In this document: positions 19,901-29,799 of the stretch, one piece after another | Layout: the number at the start of each line of letters is the position of its first letter | How positions within the stretch are numbered: position 1 is the stretch's first letter | Position numbers and translations under genes: made by a program | NCBI GenBank assembly: GCA_020186115.1 | Contig: WSYJ01000178.1 | Coordinates: 1,116,001-1,180,000 of the forward strand | Length of the DNA: 64,000 bases | Source: Histomonas meleagridis | Taxonomy: Eukaryota > Parabasalia > Tritrichomonadida > Dientamoebidae | Direction of reading: 5' to 3' | The notes under the pieces: generated by a model | What the model saw: the letters and a program-made list of their open reading frames with translations, nothing else | Databases searched by the model: none | Told to the model about the DNA's origin: nothing

Positions 19901-20016
19901 CAGAATTCTCCTTTATGTATATTTTTATCTAAGATAACAAACAAGTCAAGAGAATCAATGAAACGACGCTGTTCTTCTTTAGTGAATTCTTGTTCATTTC
20001 TTTCTGAAACAAGCAT
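17000..20016 (-). CDS. Pseudokinase (TKL-like) fused to a GBP-like large GTPase with membrane hairpin; one frame break
   Basis: From ATG 20016, residues about 25-275 are a TKL-type kinase domain with VAMK lysine (about 55), HHDLKVDN loop (145-152) but GFG in place of DFG (about 166), so catalysis is doubtful. A second domain starts at about 345 with a P-loop GPYQSGKST, then SQTQGILIDG and, in the next frame, FFIDSQGIGDED. These match G1, the switch I region and G3 of guanylate-binding protein/atlastin GTPases (GPYRTGKS, DTEGLGD). The C-terminal 560 residues are helical and include a hydrophobic hairpin at about 17760-17880 (YTAIAMTIPFIPVIGDIALFVFVGSYV), as in atlastins. The two frames meet at 18770-18805. 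Either one base is lost in an A run, or a 23-nt intron (18773-18795, GTAATT...AAG) is removed, which restores KEN-DTAIFF exactly. In the first case the gene would be newly broken. Product about 1,000 residues; likely a membrane-associated signalling or remodelling protein. Confidence 0.75.
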
Positions 20017-20519
20017 CACTCAAATGTGAAGTGAGTTCCAAACCACGAAAAACAATATTGTTAATTCTATCAAAATGTTCTGAAAAAATGCCAGTTTACA
20101 TTGTTGTGTCGTGCCGATCAAATTGTATACAATTTTATCGAATTTTGATGAAAAAGTTGCCTCAACTTCAAATAACGTATTCTGTCGCTGTCGATAAAAA
20201 TTTCAAATCAATTGTAAGGGTGACGGTTATTTCAACCAACGATAGTATGTATACTATACAAAAAGCCACGACTTTTTGATAAACTTATGAATGCTTATTT
20301 GGTCGGAAAACCTCTTAAAGTTTTGATAACTTTTTGAATGGGATCAATATTTATTAAAAAAAAACATTTGTGCGAAAATTATTTCATTAAGAGAAATTCT
20401 AATATCAAATCTGTGATAATACCACAACAAAACTATATAAATATTTCAAATATATTTATTGACTTTTATTATAAAATTATCATGTGCTAATTAACGGACG
20501 TTAGTGCTTTATTTTATTT
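20017..20519. other. Intergenic between two minus-strand kinase genes
   Basis: 503 nt. Promoter of the pseudokinase-GTPase gene. A short + frame (20031-20279) has no recognisable product and lies in the promoter, so I do not call it. Confidence 0.4.
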
Positions 20520-21596
20520 TTATTTATTCTGATTTATCGAAACAGTAAATCGCCCAAATTGCACCACGTTTGGGTCGTGTTCCTGTTGTGAAGTATGTTC
20601 TGTTGATCTTTCGTCTTGACTTTTTTCCTCATCGTCAGATGGAAATTCAAAAACGAATTGTGGCGGTGGCGTTGCATGTTTCGGTGCATCGCTTTGCCCT
20701 CCGCCATTGATAATCGCGAATCTTCTGTCTAAAGGGAGTAACTGTGACATCAATGTCGTTGATATATATTTTTTGTCCTTCGCCAGTTTTATAAATTTGT
20801 GCTGTAATAACTCTGATGCAGTGGCCCTCTTCTTGGGGTCGTATTGTATGCACGCTTTAATGAAACTGGTGAATGATGATGATATCGTATTGGGTATCGA
20901 TGGAAGCTCTCCTTGGACTATAGCTTTGACCTGCTCGAGTTGGCGAAGTTCACTGTAGGGTGGTTTGCCTGTTGCAAGTTCAATTGCAGTCATCCCTAAA
21001 CTCCATATATCAACACTTTCAGAGTATCCTTTGTTCTCCCTGAGCATCTCTGGGGCAGAGTAGCAGCAGGATGTTACTTGCGTGAAACGAGCACGCTTTC
21101 GTTGACCATCTTGAATTAGACATCCGGCTACACCAAGATTTCCAACTTTAATCTCTCCGGTGTTGGTTAAAAGAATACTTCCTGGTCTTATATCGCGATG
21201 AATTTGGTGATTTGAGTGAAAATATTTGAGAAATTGTAACACATTTTCAAGAATGGTAGCAATTAAAACTTCATCTTTAAACCCATTAACAAAGGCATAC
21301 TGAAGAATATCACGACATGAACCACCATCCATGTATTCAGTTAATATCCATATTTTTGTGTCAACCACAAAAGAACCATAATATGGAACCATATTTTGAT
21401 GTTCTGAAGTTGCCCAAAAAGTTACTTCTTTCCTTAGTTTTTCAAAGTCTATTTGGAAAACATCCATATCTATTATCTTTACGGCAACTACAATGTTATT
21501 TGTAAGACAGCGAGCTGCGTAAACATCAGATTTTGACCCTACTCCTATTTTGTGCATTAGCTGATATTGAGAAGGCTCAAGAGGGAAAGATTTCAT
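20520..21596 (-). CDS. STE20/GCK-group pseudokinase, STRAD/OSR1-like, with RFTV motif
   Basis: 358 residues from ATG 21596. Kinase fold complete: IGVGSKSDVYAA, VAVK lysine, EYMDGGSC, SAPEMLRENKGYSESVDIWSLGMTAIELATGKPPYSE. The catalytic loop reads IHRDIRPGSILL (Lys to Arg, Asn to Ser) and DFG is NLG, so both metal ligands are lost. DGQRKRARF after it resembles HGQRQR in STRAD, the LKB1-activating pseudokinase. The C-terminal tail is acidic and ends QFGRFTVSINQNK; RFTV (349-352) fits the RFxV/I docking motif recognised by the SPAK/OSR1 C-terminal domain. By analogy it is likely an allosteric scaffold for another kinase. Upstream is ACCGTCACTT at 21631. Confidence 0.85.
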   Translation of the reverse strand: MKSFPLEPSQYQLMHKIGVGSKSDVYAARCLTNNIVVAVKIIDMDVFQIDFEKLRKEVTFWATSEHQNMVPYYGSFVVDTKIWILTEYMDGGSCRDILQYAFVNGFKDEVLIATILENVLQFLKYFHSNHQIHRDIRPGSILLTNTGEIKVGNLGVAGCLIQDGQRKRARFTQVTSCCYSAPEMLRENKGYSESVDIWSLGMTAIELATGKPPYSELRQLEQVKAIVQGELPSIPNTISSSFTSFIKACIQYDPKKRATASELLQHKFIKLAKDKKYISTTLMSQLLPLDRRFAIINGGGQSDAPKHATPPPQFVFEFPSDDEEKSQDERSTEHTSQQEHDPNVVQFGRFTVSINQNK

Positions 21597-22109
21597 CGAG
21601 AGCTTTTATATATTTTTTGTTCGAATAATAACCGTCACTTGGTAAGTATTTTCAAATTCAAAACCTTTCAATGAACCCCTTAATTGAAAACATTTTTTGT
21701 GGCAGTTCTATTTTATTTCAAATTTGATCCCATCACCCACTTTTTGTGTATACTTTTTGACAGACTTCGTTCAAAACTGATTTACAGGGGGTTCTACATT
21801 TGAGAGATAAGATAATGATCATTATCAAAGGCTCCAACTCAAGAACGTACTGTTCCCAAATATATTCCAATTGCACCTGTGAATTTGAGTGAAAGCTTCA
21901 TGAAAATATTTAAAGGAAAATATATTTATAGCTAATCAAAAAAATCATTCAATTTTGATGTAAACTATTCAATAACATTTCAACCCACTCGTGCGCTTGT
22001 GATCGTATTTCACTGAAAAAGCCCGTGCACCCCTAGGTACCGTAGTAGGGGGGTATGCTTTTCATATTTTAAAAATAACAATTTTTTGCAAATTTTCTGA
22101 ATTTTTTTC
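21597..22109. other. Intergenic with promoter and G/C-run patch
   Basis: Holds the promoter of the STRAD-like gene. A patch at 22020-22060, GCACCCCTAGGTACCGTAGTAGGGGGG, contains a CCCCTA / TAGGGG inverted pair around GGTACC, similar in style to other isolated G/C runs in this window. No gene seen. Confidence 0.4.
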
Positions 22110-23503
22110 GTTTAATGATATTATTAATATCAATTCCTTCTTGTTTATGAAGTAATTTAACTATTTATATATGACCATTATAAAATGCCGAAATAACTGA
22201 GCCCCTTGTGTATTTTTAGACAAATGATGATGAAGAATTAAATAGTAATGTGAACATATATTTTCGAGAATACTATTTGGCTCAATGGCAGTGGTTGATC
22301 CTTTTGATTTTTGAAAACGAAAATATACACGAAGTAAACATCAAGTTTTTCCTTATCCAGAAACATAAAATTATTATAATAAAGCATAAACAAAATAATT
22401 TTTTTTTATTAAAATCATTTCCATCTTATTTAAGAAGTAAAAAAATTTCTGCACAACCTTTGTCAGATGCCTTCATAAGTGCATTTTCATATAACTTAAA
22501 TAATTTCCAAATATTATTTTGAAATTGACCAAAATTATTAAAACATATATAAAATAATATTTATAAATATCTTGAGCATTAATATCAATTCTTTTTTGTT
22601 TAAGAAGTAATTTAACTATTTCTGTATAACCATTTTTAGATGCTATAATAAGTGCTGTTCTAAATAATCTTAATAATTTCCAAATATTATTTTGAAATAC
22701 AAAATTCTTGAAATAAATTTGTAATAATAAAAATAAATATCTTTAGCATTAACATCAATTTCTTTTTGTTTAAGAAGGAATGCAGTTGTTTTTAATTTAC
22801 CATTTTCTGATGCTAACATAAATGCTGTTCGAAATATTTTAAATAATTTCCAAATATTATTTTAAAATATGAAATTATTTAAATAAATTTTAAATAAAAC
22901 AAATAAATATCTTGAGCATTAACATCGATTCCTTGGTGCTTAAGGAGTGATTGAATTATATTTAATTTACAATATTTTGATGCTTTCATAAGTATAGTTT
23001 CAAATGTTTTAAATAATTTCCAAATATTATTTTGAAACATTTGATAAAATATACAAATATCATCCTTAGCATTAACATTAATTCCTTCTTGTTTAGAAAG
23101 TAATTTAACTATTTCTGTATCACCATTTTTAATTGCAATCATAAGAGCTGTCAAAAATAATTTGAATAATTTTTCAATATTATGATTAAATATTCCAAAA
23201 TCATATAAATAATTTCTAAATAAAACAAATAAATACTTTTAGCATTAATATCAATTCCTTTTTGTTCAAGAAGTAATTTGACTATTTCTGTATAACCATT
23301 TTCAGATGCATTCATCAGCGCTGTTTTAAATAATTTAAATAATTTCCAAATATTATTTTGAAATATAAAATTATTAAAATAAATTTTAAACAAAACATAT
23401 GAATATCTTTAGCATTAATATCAATTCCTTTTTGTTCAAGAAGTAATTTAATAAGATAAATATCATTATCTTGTATTGCTAACATAAGTACTGTAAACCA
23501 AAT
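22110..23503 (-). pseudogene. Ankyrin-repeat array, about eight units, split by AT-rich spacers
   Basis: Minus strand. Each unit reads like TALMxASENGYTEIVKLLLEQKGIDINAKD and is preceded by NNIWKLFKLFK. Between KD of one unit and NNIW of the next lies a spacer of about 48 nt starting (A/G)ATATTTATTTG, or AGTATTTATTTG in one copy. Frames before and after most spacers do not agree, so no long protein can be read straight through; one copy (about 23040-23060) has a shortened spacer and reads through. A stretch at 22205-22420 does not look like ankyrin and may be an insertion. No start or cap was found. Either a pseudogene or a gene with an intron in every repeat. The 5' side is cut by a transposase relic at about 23503. 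Confidence 0.65.
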
Positions 23504-24492
23504 AATGGCATATTCACCTCTGCCACCTAGTACAACATATCGATGGATGAATAGCGACATGTTACCAATAGTACAAAAGCAGAGGCAGCAGCACCCAAGG
23601 CGAAATAAAGTTTTAAGTGACCATGAAGAATTAGAAGTTATTCAAATTGCCAAAGAAATGAGGGAAAAACATCTCGCCGTAACCATACAAGTTACAAGAG
23701 AAATTATAGAAATAATTACAAAATGAAGAGAGACAAATTGTTCTAGGTCTTGGATATCTTTGTTTTGGCAGAGGCATGGATGGCCAAGCAGAAGAGTCCA
23801 GCTGAGGAACAACAAAGAAATTAGAAAAACACTTCTAGAAATAGTGAATTCTTTTGGAAGAGAAGTCCAACAATATTGATGTCCATTCCAATAACATTCC
23901 TTTAAGTCGTATTCATGCAATGGATGAAACTGGCTTATGAAACGGGAATGTTGTTCAAAGAACATCTTGTGATCCTTCAACTATGGACTCAGGAGTAATT
24001 TCACTTGGAAATCATCGTAGAGATACGGGAGTAGTTACAATTTCAGCAAGTGGAATTGTTGATCCATATATCATCCAACATATACCACAAAAAACACAAA
24101 TAAAAAATGGTCAAAAGATAATAATTAGTAAAGGTGTATCTGGTATGGGATTAACTCAAATGGAAGACTGGATAAAACATTTTGGAGTTATTAATGGCGC
24201 TCAAAAGAATGTCTTATTGATAAATAGACTCAGAAGTCATATTAACCAGAATATTATTAATGAACTTGAAAATAAGTACAACACTAAGGTATTTCACTTT
24301 CCTCCACAAGGAGCGAAATTTGCCAGTGTATGTGATAATTCTTTTTTCTCAACTTTGAAAAATCGTTTAACAAAAAAAGATACATCGACCACTGAAGCCA
24401 AAGAAATTGCATTCCGCGAATTATGCACAAATTTTGAACCATCAATAATTAAGAATTATTGGAGGCATTGTGGTTGGGAGTGGAATCAATAA
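23504..24492 (+). mobile_element. Dead pogo/Tigger-type (CENP-B HTH + DDE) transposase relic
   Basis: An HTH part reads LSDHEELEVIQIAKEMREKH and, after a frame change, SWISLFWQRHGWPSRRVQL, the CENP-B/Tc5 helix-turn-helix pattern. The DDE part begins IHAMDETGL (first Asp) followed directly by a TGA, then VISLGNHRRDTGVVTIS and later VLLINRLRSHIN, where the second catalytic Asp position is Asn. It ends with HFPPQGAKFASVCDNSFFSTLK around the third acidic residue. Several frameshifts and stops (near 23725, 23875 and 23930) show it is inactive. It abuts the ankyrin array at an IIW/TVLM junction, so it inserted into that array. Terminal inverted repeats were not resolved by eye. Confidence 0.72.
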
Positions 24493-24828
24493 ATATGAAA
24501 TTGGTTTTAACTTTTTTTTAATTGGTTAAAAATTATTTAATAAGATCAATAAGTGTGGATTTGTGTTTGAGTTGCTATAAAACTATGCTTGGTGTGTGAT
24601 GGATGCAATTGTTTGACCATTGATTAATTTTGATAACACTTTAGTCCTCTAAAATTTGAATGAAGACAAACCTATCAGAAATTTTTATAAATAAATAATC
24701 GCTGAAACTGTTTCAACCTAAATTGAATTATCAGTAATTTTTTTAATCGATTACAAAGAATATGATTGAATAAGAAAAATTTTTTACTCACAAATTATTT
24801 AACAAATTTTAAAAATGTTTGCGAAATA
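24493..24828. other. Intergenic, AT-rich
   Basis: 336 nt without a gene. It may include the 3' end of the transposon. Confidence 0.4.
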
Positions 24829-25389
24829 TCATATTGGAATTGAGTTAATTGAATCGGAATTGATTTCTTCAGATTCATCTAATGATTTAATATCTTCTTC
24901 CTCTTCTTGTACTTGTGGAAATATTGGACATGTTGAGTTTCCATGACACCACGAGCCTGTCCATTTGCTGCCATCAATGGTAATGAATGTACCAATTCCA
25001 TGCATTCTACTATTGTACCATTCTCCCTTATATTTGGATCCATCTTCAAATACAGCTTCACCTTTTCCTGTCATTTCGCCTTTTAAAAAATCTCCTTCAT
25101 ATAAAAAATCATGATATTTTAAAATTCCATGCCCACTAAATAAATCTTCTTCGAACCCTCCCTCATAAGAGAAATCGGGTTCTGTGTATTTACCATACCC
25201 GTGTCTTTTAACAACGCCATCAAATCTTTTCCAATCGCCAATATAAGTGGATGAGTTCAGTGTAAAAGTATCATTTCCACTTTCTGGAAGTTGCTCGTCT
25301 TCATTAATTTCTGTGCTCTTTGCTCTTTTAGAATTTTGTGACTGAAGTCTTCTGCTCATCCTTAAAGAATTTTTCACATAACATTTCAT
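24829..25389 (-). CDS. MORN-repeat protein
   Basis: 186 residues from ATG 25389. After a 55-residue polar, basic N-terminus come about five MORN units: YIGDWKRFDGVVKRHGYGKY, YEGGFEEDLFSGHGILKY, YEGDFLKGEMTGKGEAVFEDG, YKGEWYNSRMHGIGTFITIDG and a partial WTGSWCHGN. The tail is acidic. MORN proteins act as membrane/cytoskeleton linkers, and many are flagellar or basal-body proteins in protists. The next gene is the flagellar CFAP58, in divergent orientation 290 nt away, so co-regulation is plausible but not shown. Confidence 0.9.
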   Translation of the reverse strand: MKCYVKNSLRMSRRLQSQNSKRAKSTEINEDEQLPESGNDTFTLNSSTYIGDWKRFDGVVKRHGYGKYTEPDFSYEGGFEEDLFSGHGILKYHDFLYEGDFLKGEMTGKGEAVFEDGSKYKGEWYNSRMHGIGTFITIDGSKWTGSWCHGNSTCPIFPQVQEEEEDIKSLDESEEINSDSINSIPI

Positions 25390-25679
25390 TCTTCTAAAGA
25401 CTTAATAATTTAGATAAACCCAGTTTCTTAATGAATTTTTCCAAGATTACTGTACCTAGTGACAGTGCCTCTTTAAGAACGAGTGATCTAATGCAACGAA
25501 ATTTCAAATAAATTAAATCTAATATTTTTAATTTAGAAAATTTGATATGAAAAATTCTTAAAACTTCTTGTTCCCAAGTGTTTCTTATACAGGATGTAGA
25601 TTAATAACCATTTTATAAAAGAAGAAACAGAGAAGCAGATAAAATTTTGTAAAGTATTCAACTCAATCCGTTAATCTTT
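25390..25679. promoter_or_regulatory. Divergent MORN/CFAP58 promoter region
   Basis: 290 nt between two divergent starts. CCGTTAAT at 25669-25676 lies only 4 nt before the CFAP58 ATG, the same word found 6 nt before the CK1 ATG. Confidence 0.45.
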
Positions 25680-28451
25680 ATGGATGCGAAGAAAAATCAA
25701 ATCAATTTTGATTCAGAATTATTACAATTTGAAGAGGTAAGAGCTGCAGCATCTAGAGTTGATGAAGTTTTTGAAAAAAATCCATCATTTTTACATCTTA
25801 AAAATCAATTTGATAAATCACTTTCATTTTTTTATGATGCATATCAAAAAAATCAAGAACTCCTTCAGATATCACAAGAAAAAAATGCAGTAATATTAGC
25901 TAATTCATATAAAATTTCAACAATTCTTAAAGTTGCACAAACAGATTCTGAAACATTAAAAAAGTATAAAAGTGAATATGAAAATGCAAAGTCAGTAATC
26001 CAATCTATTCAAGGGTCAGAAAAAAAATCAAGAGAAATTGTAAATAATTTACGAGCAACAATAACTACTTTATCAAATCAAATTGGTAGTGGTGATGCTT
26101 TTTGTTATGGTGAAGAAGACTCTGTTGGCACAATTATACAAGATGTCGCAAATTTAAAATCAGAATGTCAAAGCTGTAACAATGAAATTTCAAATATGAA
26201 ACAAAGCATCGCTGAAAAAAAGAAAGCATTAAATCATAATAAAGAAGAAATTGAAAAATGTCGTAATTTTTCAGAAAAATATACACAACAAATATCAGAA
26301 AATCAATCTCTGATTTCTAAAGCACAGAAGGAAATAAAAGAAAACAGAAAATCAATTCAAACGTGTGAGCCAGAAATAACCAGTGAGCACAAAACAATAA
26401 AAGAAAAATCAAATTTGATCAAAAATCAAGATTTAACAATTTGTCAGAAAAGAAAGACAAGCATTGAACTTGACCATCAAATTGTTGATGTTTCTCTCAA
26501 AGGTAAGCATGCAAAACAAAGTATTGATAATAAAATCAAGCAAAGAGATCAACTTATTCACTCATCAAAAACAATTAACGATGTTATTGAAAAAGTTAAT
26601 CGAGACATTGAATTATGTCAAAATGAATTTGACATCTTTACACAAAAGCTTGATGAAGAAAATTCTTTTATTGAGCAAAACACATCTATTTTACAATCCA
26701 TTCAAAGTAAATTAGAAAAAACACAGCAAGAAAAGAAGAATCTACAGATTAAAGTACGTGATTTACAAAATGAATTTAAAAAATTACAAAATGAGAAAAC
26801 TATTGGAGAAGATCAAAGGACACATAAAATTCGTATCTTATATAATTCACAAAAATCATATGAAAATGAGAAACTCGAATTAAAAAACAATAAACTTCAA
26901 ACAGAAGATATAATTTTAGATGGGAAAAACATTTCACATAATTCCAAACTCGAAAAAGAATATTTACAAGGACAAAAAGTTAAATTAAAATCATTAGAAA
27001 GTGAAATAGAGCGAAAGACACTTGACATTATTCAAATCAATGCGCATTCACAATTAGCAACAGATGAAAAGCAAACATATGATGAAAAGAATCATAATGA
27101 TACAAAATATTTAAAGAAGTTACAAAAGAAAGTTCAAAAACAAAATTTATTTGTTGAACAAATTCGCAAAGAGAAAAACGAAATAAAATTAAAACTAAAT
27201 CAACTTGAAAAAGAAAACAAAGAATTAAATTATCAAATAAAAGATTTGACACAACAAATCGATGAAATAACACAAAACATAAAAGAAAAAGAAATGAAAT
27301 CAATTGATAATCATTTTAATTCCAAAAGTATTCGCCAAGAAATATTATTTTTAACAACAAGTTCAAATGAACTTAAAGAATTATTATCCAAAACAAATCA
27401 TTCAATTTCAAGCCTCGAAACACAACATCAATTATTACATCGTGTATTACATGAAAATAAAGTCGATTTTGCTAATCAAAAAAAGGAATATATATCAACA
27501 ATTTCCATACGTAATGTTTTTAATGGGAATTTAATCGATCGGAAGAAAGAAATACAAAATCTTCATAGCGAAATCATATCATTAATAAACATAATAAAGA
27601 AATGTAAATTACAATATGAACAAAAATGTAATGAAATCTCGAAATATAATAAAGAAATAAAAGATTTATTAGAACTAAATAAAGAATTACAATTAAAAGT
27701 CGAAAAGTTAAATATTATGGAATTAGAACATAAAAATTTGATCAATTTAAACAACCAAGAAATATATAAAAACGCAATTTTAATAAAAGAAACTTCTTTG
27801 CCAAGAAATATACATCGTTGGGAAATGTTAAAAGCTGTTGATCCTGAATATGTTAAAAGGCTTCGATACTTATCAAGAATTTATTCGAAAATCGATGTAG
27901 CACATAAAAAGTTAATAAAACTAAAAGAAATAAAAAATGATCTTGAAAAACAACTTGAAAACAAGAAAAAACAAATAATTCCAAATGGTTTTAATGAGTA
28001 TAAAAACTTTCAAAGGAATATCCAAACGTATAAAAATGATTTAATGGAAAAAGAAAAGAAAATTCAAGAAATGAATAAAGAAATTGAAGAAAACCAAAAA
28101 ATTTTAAAGGAAATTAATAATAATAATTATCAAATTAGAGATAAAATTACAAAAAGAAAATCAAATTATTTCGGTTTTAAAAATAAAAAAATGACAAAAA
28201 ATGTTTCATCGAATAACGTAATGTTCTTCATGACTGAACCGGACATTATAACACTCGGTGGTGGTTTCACAAATATAAATAACAAAACAGTAAAAAATGA
28301 GATCCAAAAAAATGATACATTTGATATTTTCCCTTTAAACGAAATATCTGAAAACTCTCCTAGAAAACAAAAAAATAGAAATAGAAAAATTTTGATACCA
28401 AAAAGATTAAGTCGTACCTCGTATTCTTCTGAAAGAACTAAAAAAAATTAA
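25680..28451 (+). CDS. CFAP58: Cilia- and flagella-associated protein 58 (CFAP58)
   Basis: 923 residues from ATG 25680, coiled coil for almost the whole length. Identification rests on two places. The N-terminus has ILANSYKISTILKVAQTDSE, like the IVVNSAKVATALKLSQDD of animal CFAP58. The C-terminal region has LPRNIHRWEMLKAVDPE followed by a long helix and a Pro/Gly break, then YKNFQRNIQTYKNDLMEKEK, matching IPTNVHRWRKLEGSDPE and the QLSIYQQNLKEKTKQLKAM part. A basic, Asn-rich tail of about 100 residues is extra. CFAP58 sits with the axonemal intermediate chains and accessory structures and is required for sperm flagella; here it would serve the trichomonad flagella. The length is slightly above the animal protein (about 870). 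Confidence 0.88.
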   Translation: MDAKKNQINFDSELLQFEEVRAAASRVDEVFEKNPSFLHLKNQFDKSLSFFYDAYQKNQELLQISQEKNAVILANSYKISTILKVAQTDSETLKKYKSEYENAKSVIQSIQGSEKKSREIVNNLRATITTLSNQIGSGDAFCYGEEDSVGTIIQDVANLKSECQSCNNEISNMKQSIAEKKKALNHNKEEIEKCRNFSEKYTQQISENQSLISKAQKEIKENRKSIQTCEPEITSEHKTIKEKSNLIKNQDLTICQKRKTSIELDHQIVDVSLKGKHAKQSIDNKIKQRDQLIHSSKTINDVIEKVNRDIELCQNEFDIFTQKLDEENSFIEQNTSILQSIQSKLEKTQQEKKNLQIKVRDLQNEFKKLQNEKTIGEDQRTHKIRILYNSQKSYENEKLELKNNKLQTEDIILDGKNISHNSKLEKEYLQGQKVKLKSLESEIERKTLDIIQINAHSQLATDEKQTYDEKNHNDTKYLKKLQKKVQKQNLFVEQIRKEKNEIKLKLNQLEKENKELNYQIKDLTQQIDEITQNIKEKEMKSIDNHFNSKSIRQEILFLTTSSNELKELLSKTNHSISSLETQHQLLHRVLHENKVDFANQKKEYISTISIRNVFNGNLIDRKKEIQNLHSEIISLINIIKKCKLQYEQKCNEISKYNKEIKDLLELNKELQLKVEKLNIMELEHKNLINLNNQEIYKNAILIKETSLPRNIHRWEMLKAVDPEYVKRLRYLSRIYSKIDVAHKKLIKLKEIKNDLEKQLENKKKQIIPNGFNEYKNFQRNIQTYKNDLMEKEKKIQEMNKEIEENQKILKEINNNNYQIRDKITKRKSNYFGFKNKKMTKNVSSNNVMFFMTEPDIITLGGGFTNINNKTVKNEIQKNDTFDIFPLNEISENSPRKQKNRNRKILIPKRLSRTSYSSERTKKN

Positions 28452-28620
28452 TTTAATAAATGTTTGTATATTATCATTTTATTTATTTTATTTGTTTTTA
28501 AAATATCATTAATATGATTTAAATCCTTCTTTATTTATGTAAAATTCTAAATTAGAAAAAATTAATATTGATGAATAAATTTCTACTATTGAAGAACCTT
28601 ACATAATTGCATAATATTAT
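28452..28620. other. AT-rich intergenic
   Basis: 3' end of CFAP58; nothing else seen. Confidence 0.4.
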
Positions 28621-29799
28621 TATTCCAAATTAAAATTCCTTCAATTGGAAGTTATGCATTTCAACATTGCAATGAACTTAAATGTATTTATTTTAAGGTT
28701 TATAAAAAACCTGTAATTGGTCAATGTAAATTCTATAACATAGGCACACAATATGCTATGACATCAGACGATTATTAAAATAAAACAAATGTTTACTTGC
28801 TTATTAAACGTCAAACCAATAGTGGCCAACACACACATTTACAAAAGTACTACATTCTCTCAATCAATTACATCCAGTCAAAGTAATACTCATTCTCAAT
28901 CAGATATTTTGATAAATGATAATTCTAAATGTGATCATGAATCTTTGGTAAACATAGCACATAATACTACTCTTAAATTTACAACAAAAGATTTTGTTTA
29001 TCAAAGTTATCTTCATGTTGCTCCAGTTGACAAAGCAAATAACATGGGGAAAATCTTTAGTATTCGACTTAATTTCGCTTCGAATCCATTTTCGCAATCG
29101 AATACATTTACAAGATTAAATTCATTTACAATTTCTTTTTCGTTTGGTTTAATATCAACAAGTTCAATTATTTTTTATAGCTCAAATTTAATTATAGAAA
29201 CAATGATTCAAAAACATTTTATTTTTGTACTTTTTCATGCCATATGATTGATTTAAAGGCAACTTATATTTATACCAACATTGGGGACAAAGCAAATAAC
29301 ATGGTGAAAATGTAGCAACGACTGGAAACAATGAAATTCATCCGTGTTATAAATTAATAAATTGTATCCATCTTCAGGTGAAAACATCAGAAGTTCTGCA
29401 TTTTATAGCTGTTAAATTCTTCAATATATTTAAAATAAAGCGTTTTTTGCATTTCATTTGTTCATACAATATCATTCATGCAAACATTTTCCACTCCAAG
29501 CCACCATTGCCTTAATCAAAATGAACAGTTAACACTAAAAGTAACAGTGTTCATTGCAATAATTCTATGCGGCGCTTGTGTTGTAATAATTATTACAGCA
29601 ACACTTTTAGCTGCTTTACTGAGAAAAATATTAAAAATAAGAAACAAAAAATTTTAATATTAAAGAAGAAATAGCAGCTAATGAAGATATAGAAGAACCT
29701 CTAAATAAAGTATCAATATATAATGGAGCGAACTTTTCTGATGTTGCAGTGGATCTATTTGCAGATGACCTCAAAGAGGTTCGATATGCTGCATCATGA
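28621..29799 (+). pseudogene. Degraded BspA-like gene (3' half)
   Basis: Starts with a lone LRR_5 piece (PSIGSYAFQHCNELKCIYF) and the usual cap (QYAMTSDDY), then a stop. The Ser/Thr repeat region is visible at 28850-29120 (TFSQSITSSQSNTHSQS, FSQSNTFTRLNSF). At 29548-29660 a membrane helix VFIAIILCGACVVIIITATLL with a basic stop follows, then a frame break. The acidic tail EEPLNKVSIYNGANFSDVAVDLFADDLKEV ends at TGA 29797-29799. The tail shares the D-x-F-A-D/E-D-x-K-E block with the intact gene at 42 kb. There are several stops and frameshifts and the 5' half is missing, so it is an older relic than the copy at 14 kb. Confidence 0.8.

Noticed and set aside
20031..20279. Small + strand frame beside the pseudokinase start
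   Set aside because: Lies in the promoter region, no recognisable domain, no further support.
22250..22522. + strand frame inside the ankyrin array
   Set aside because: Runs antisense to ankyrin units; only the first 50 codons are not explained by them.
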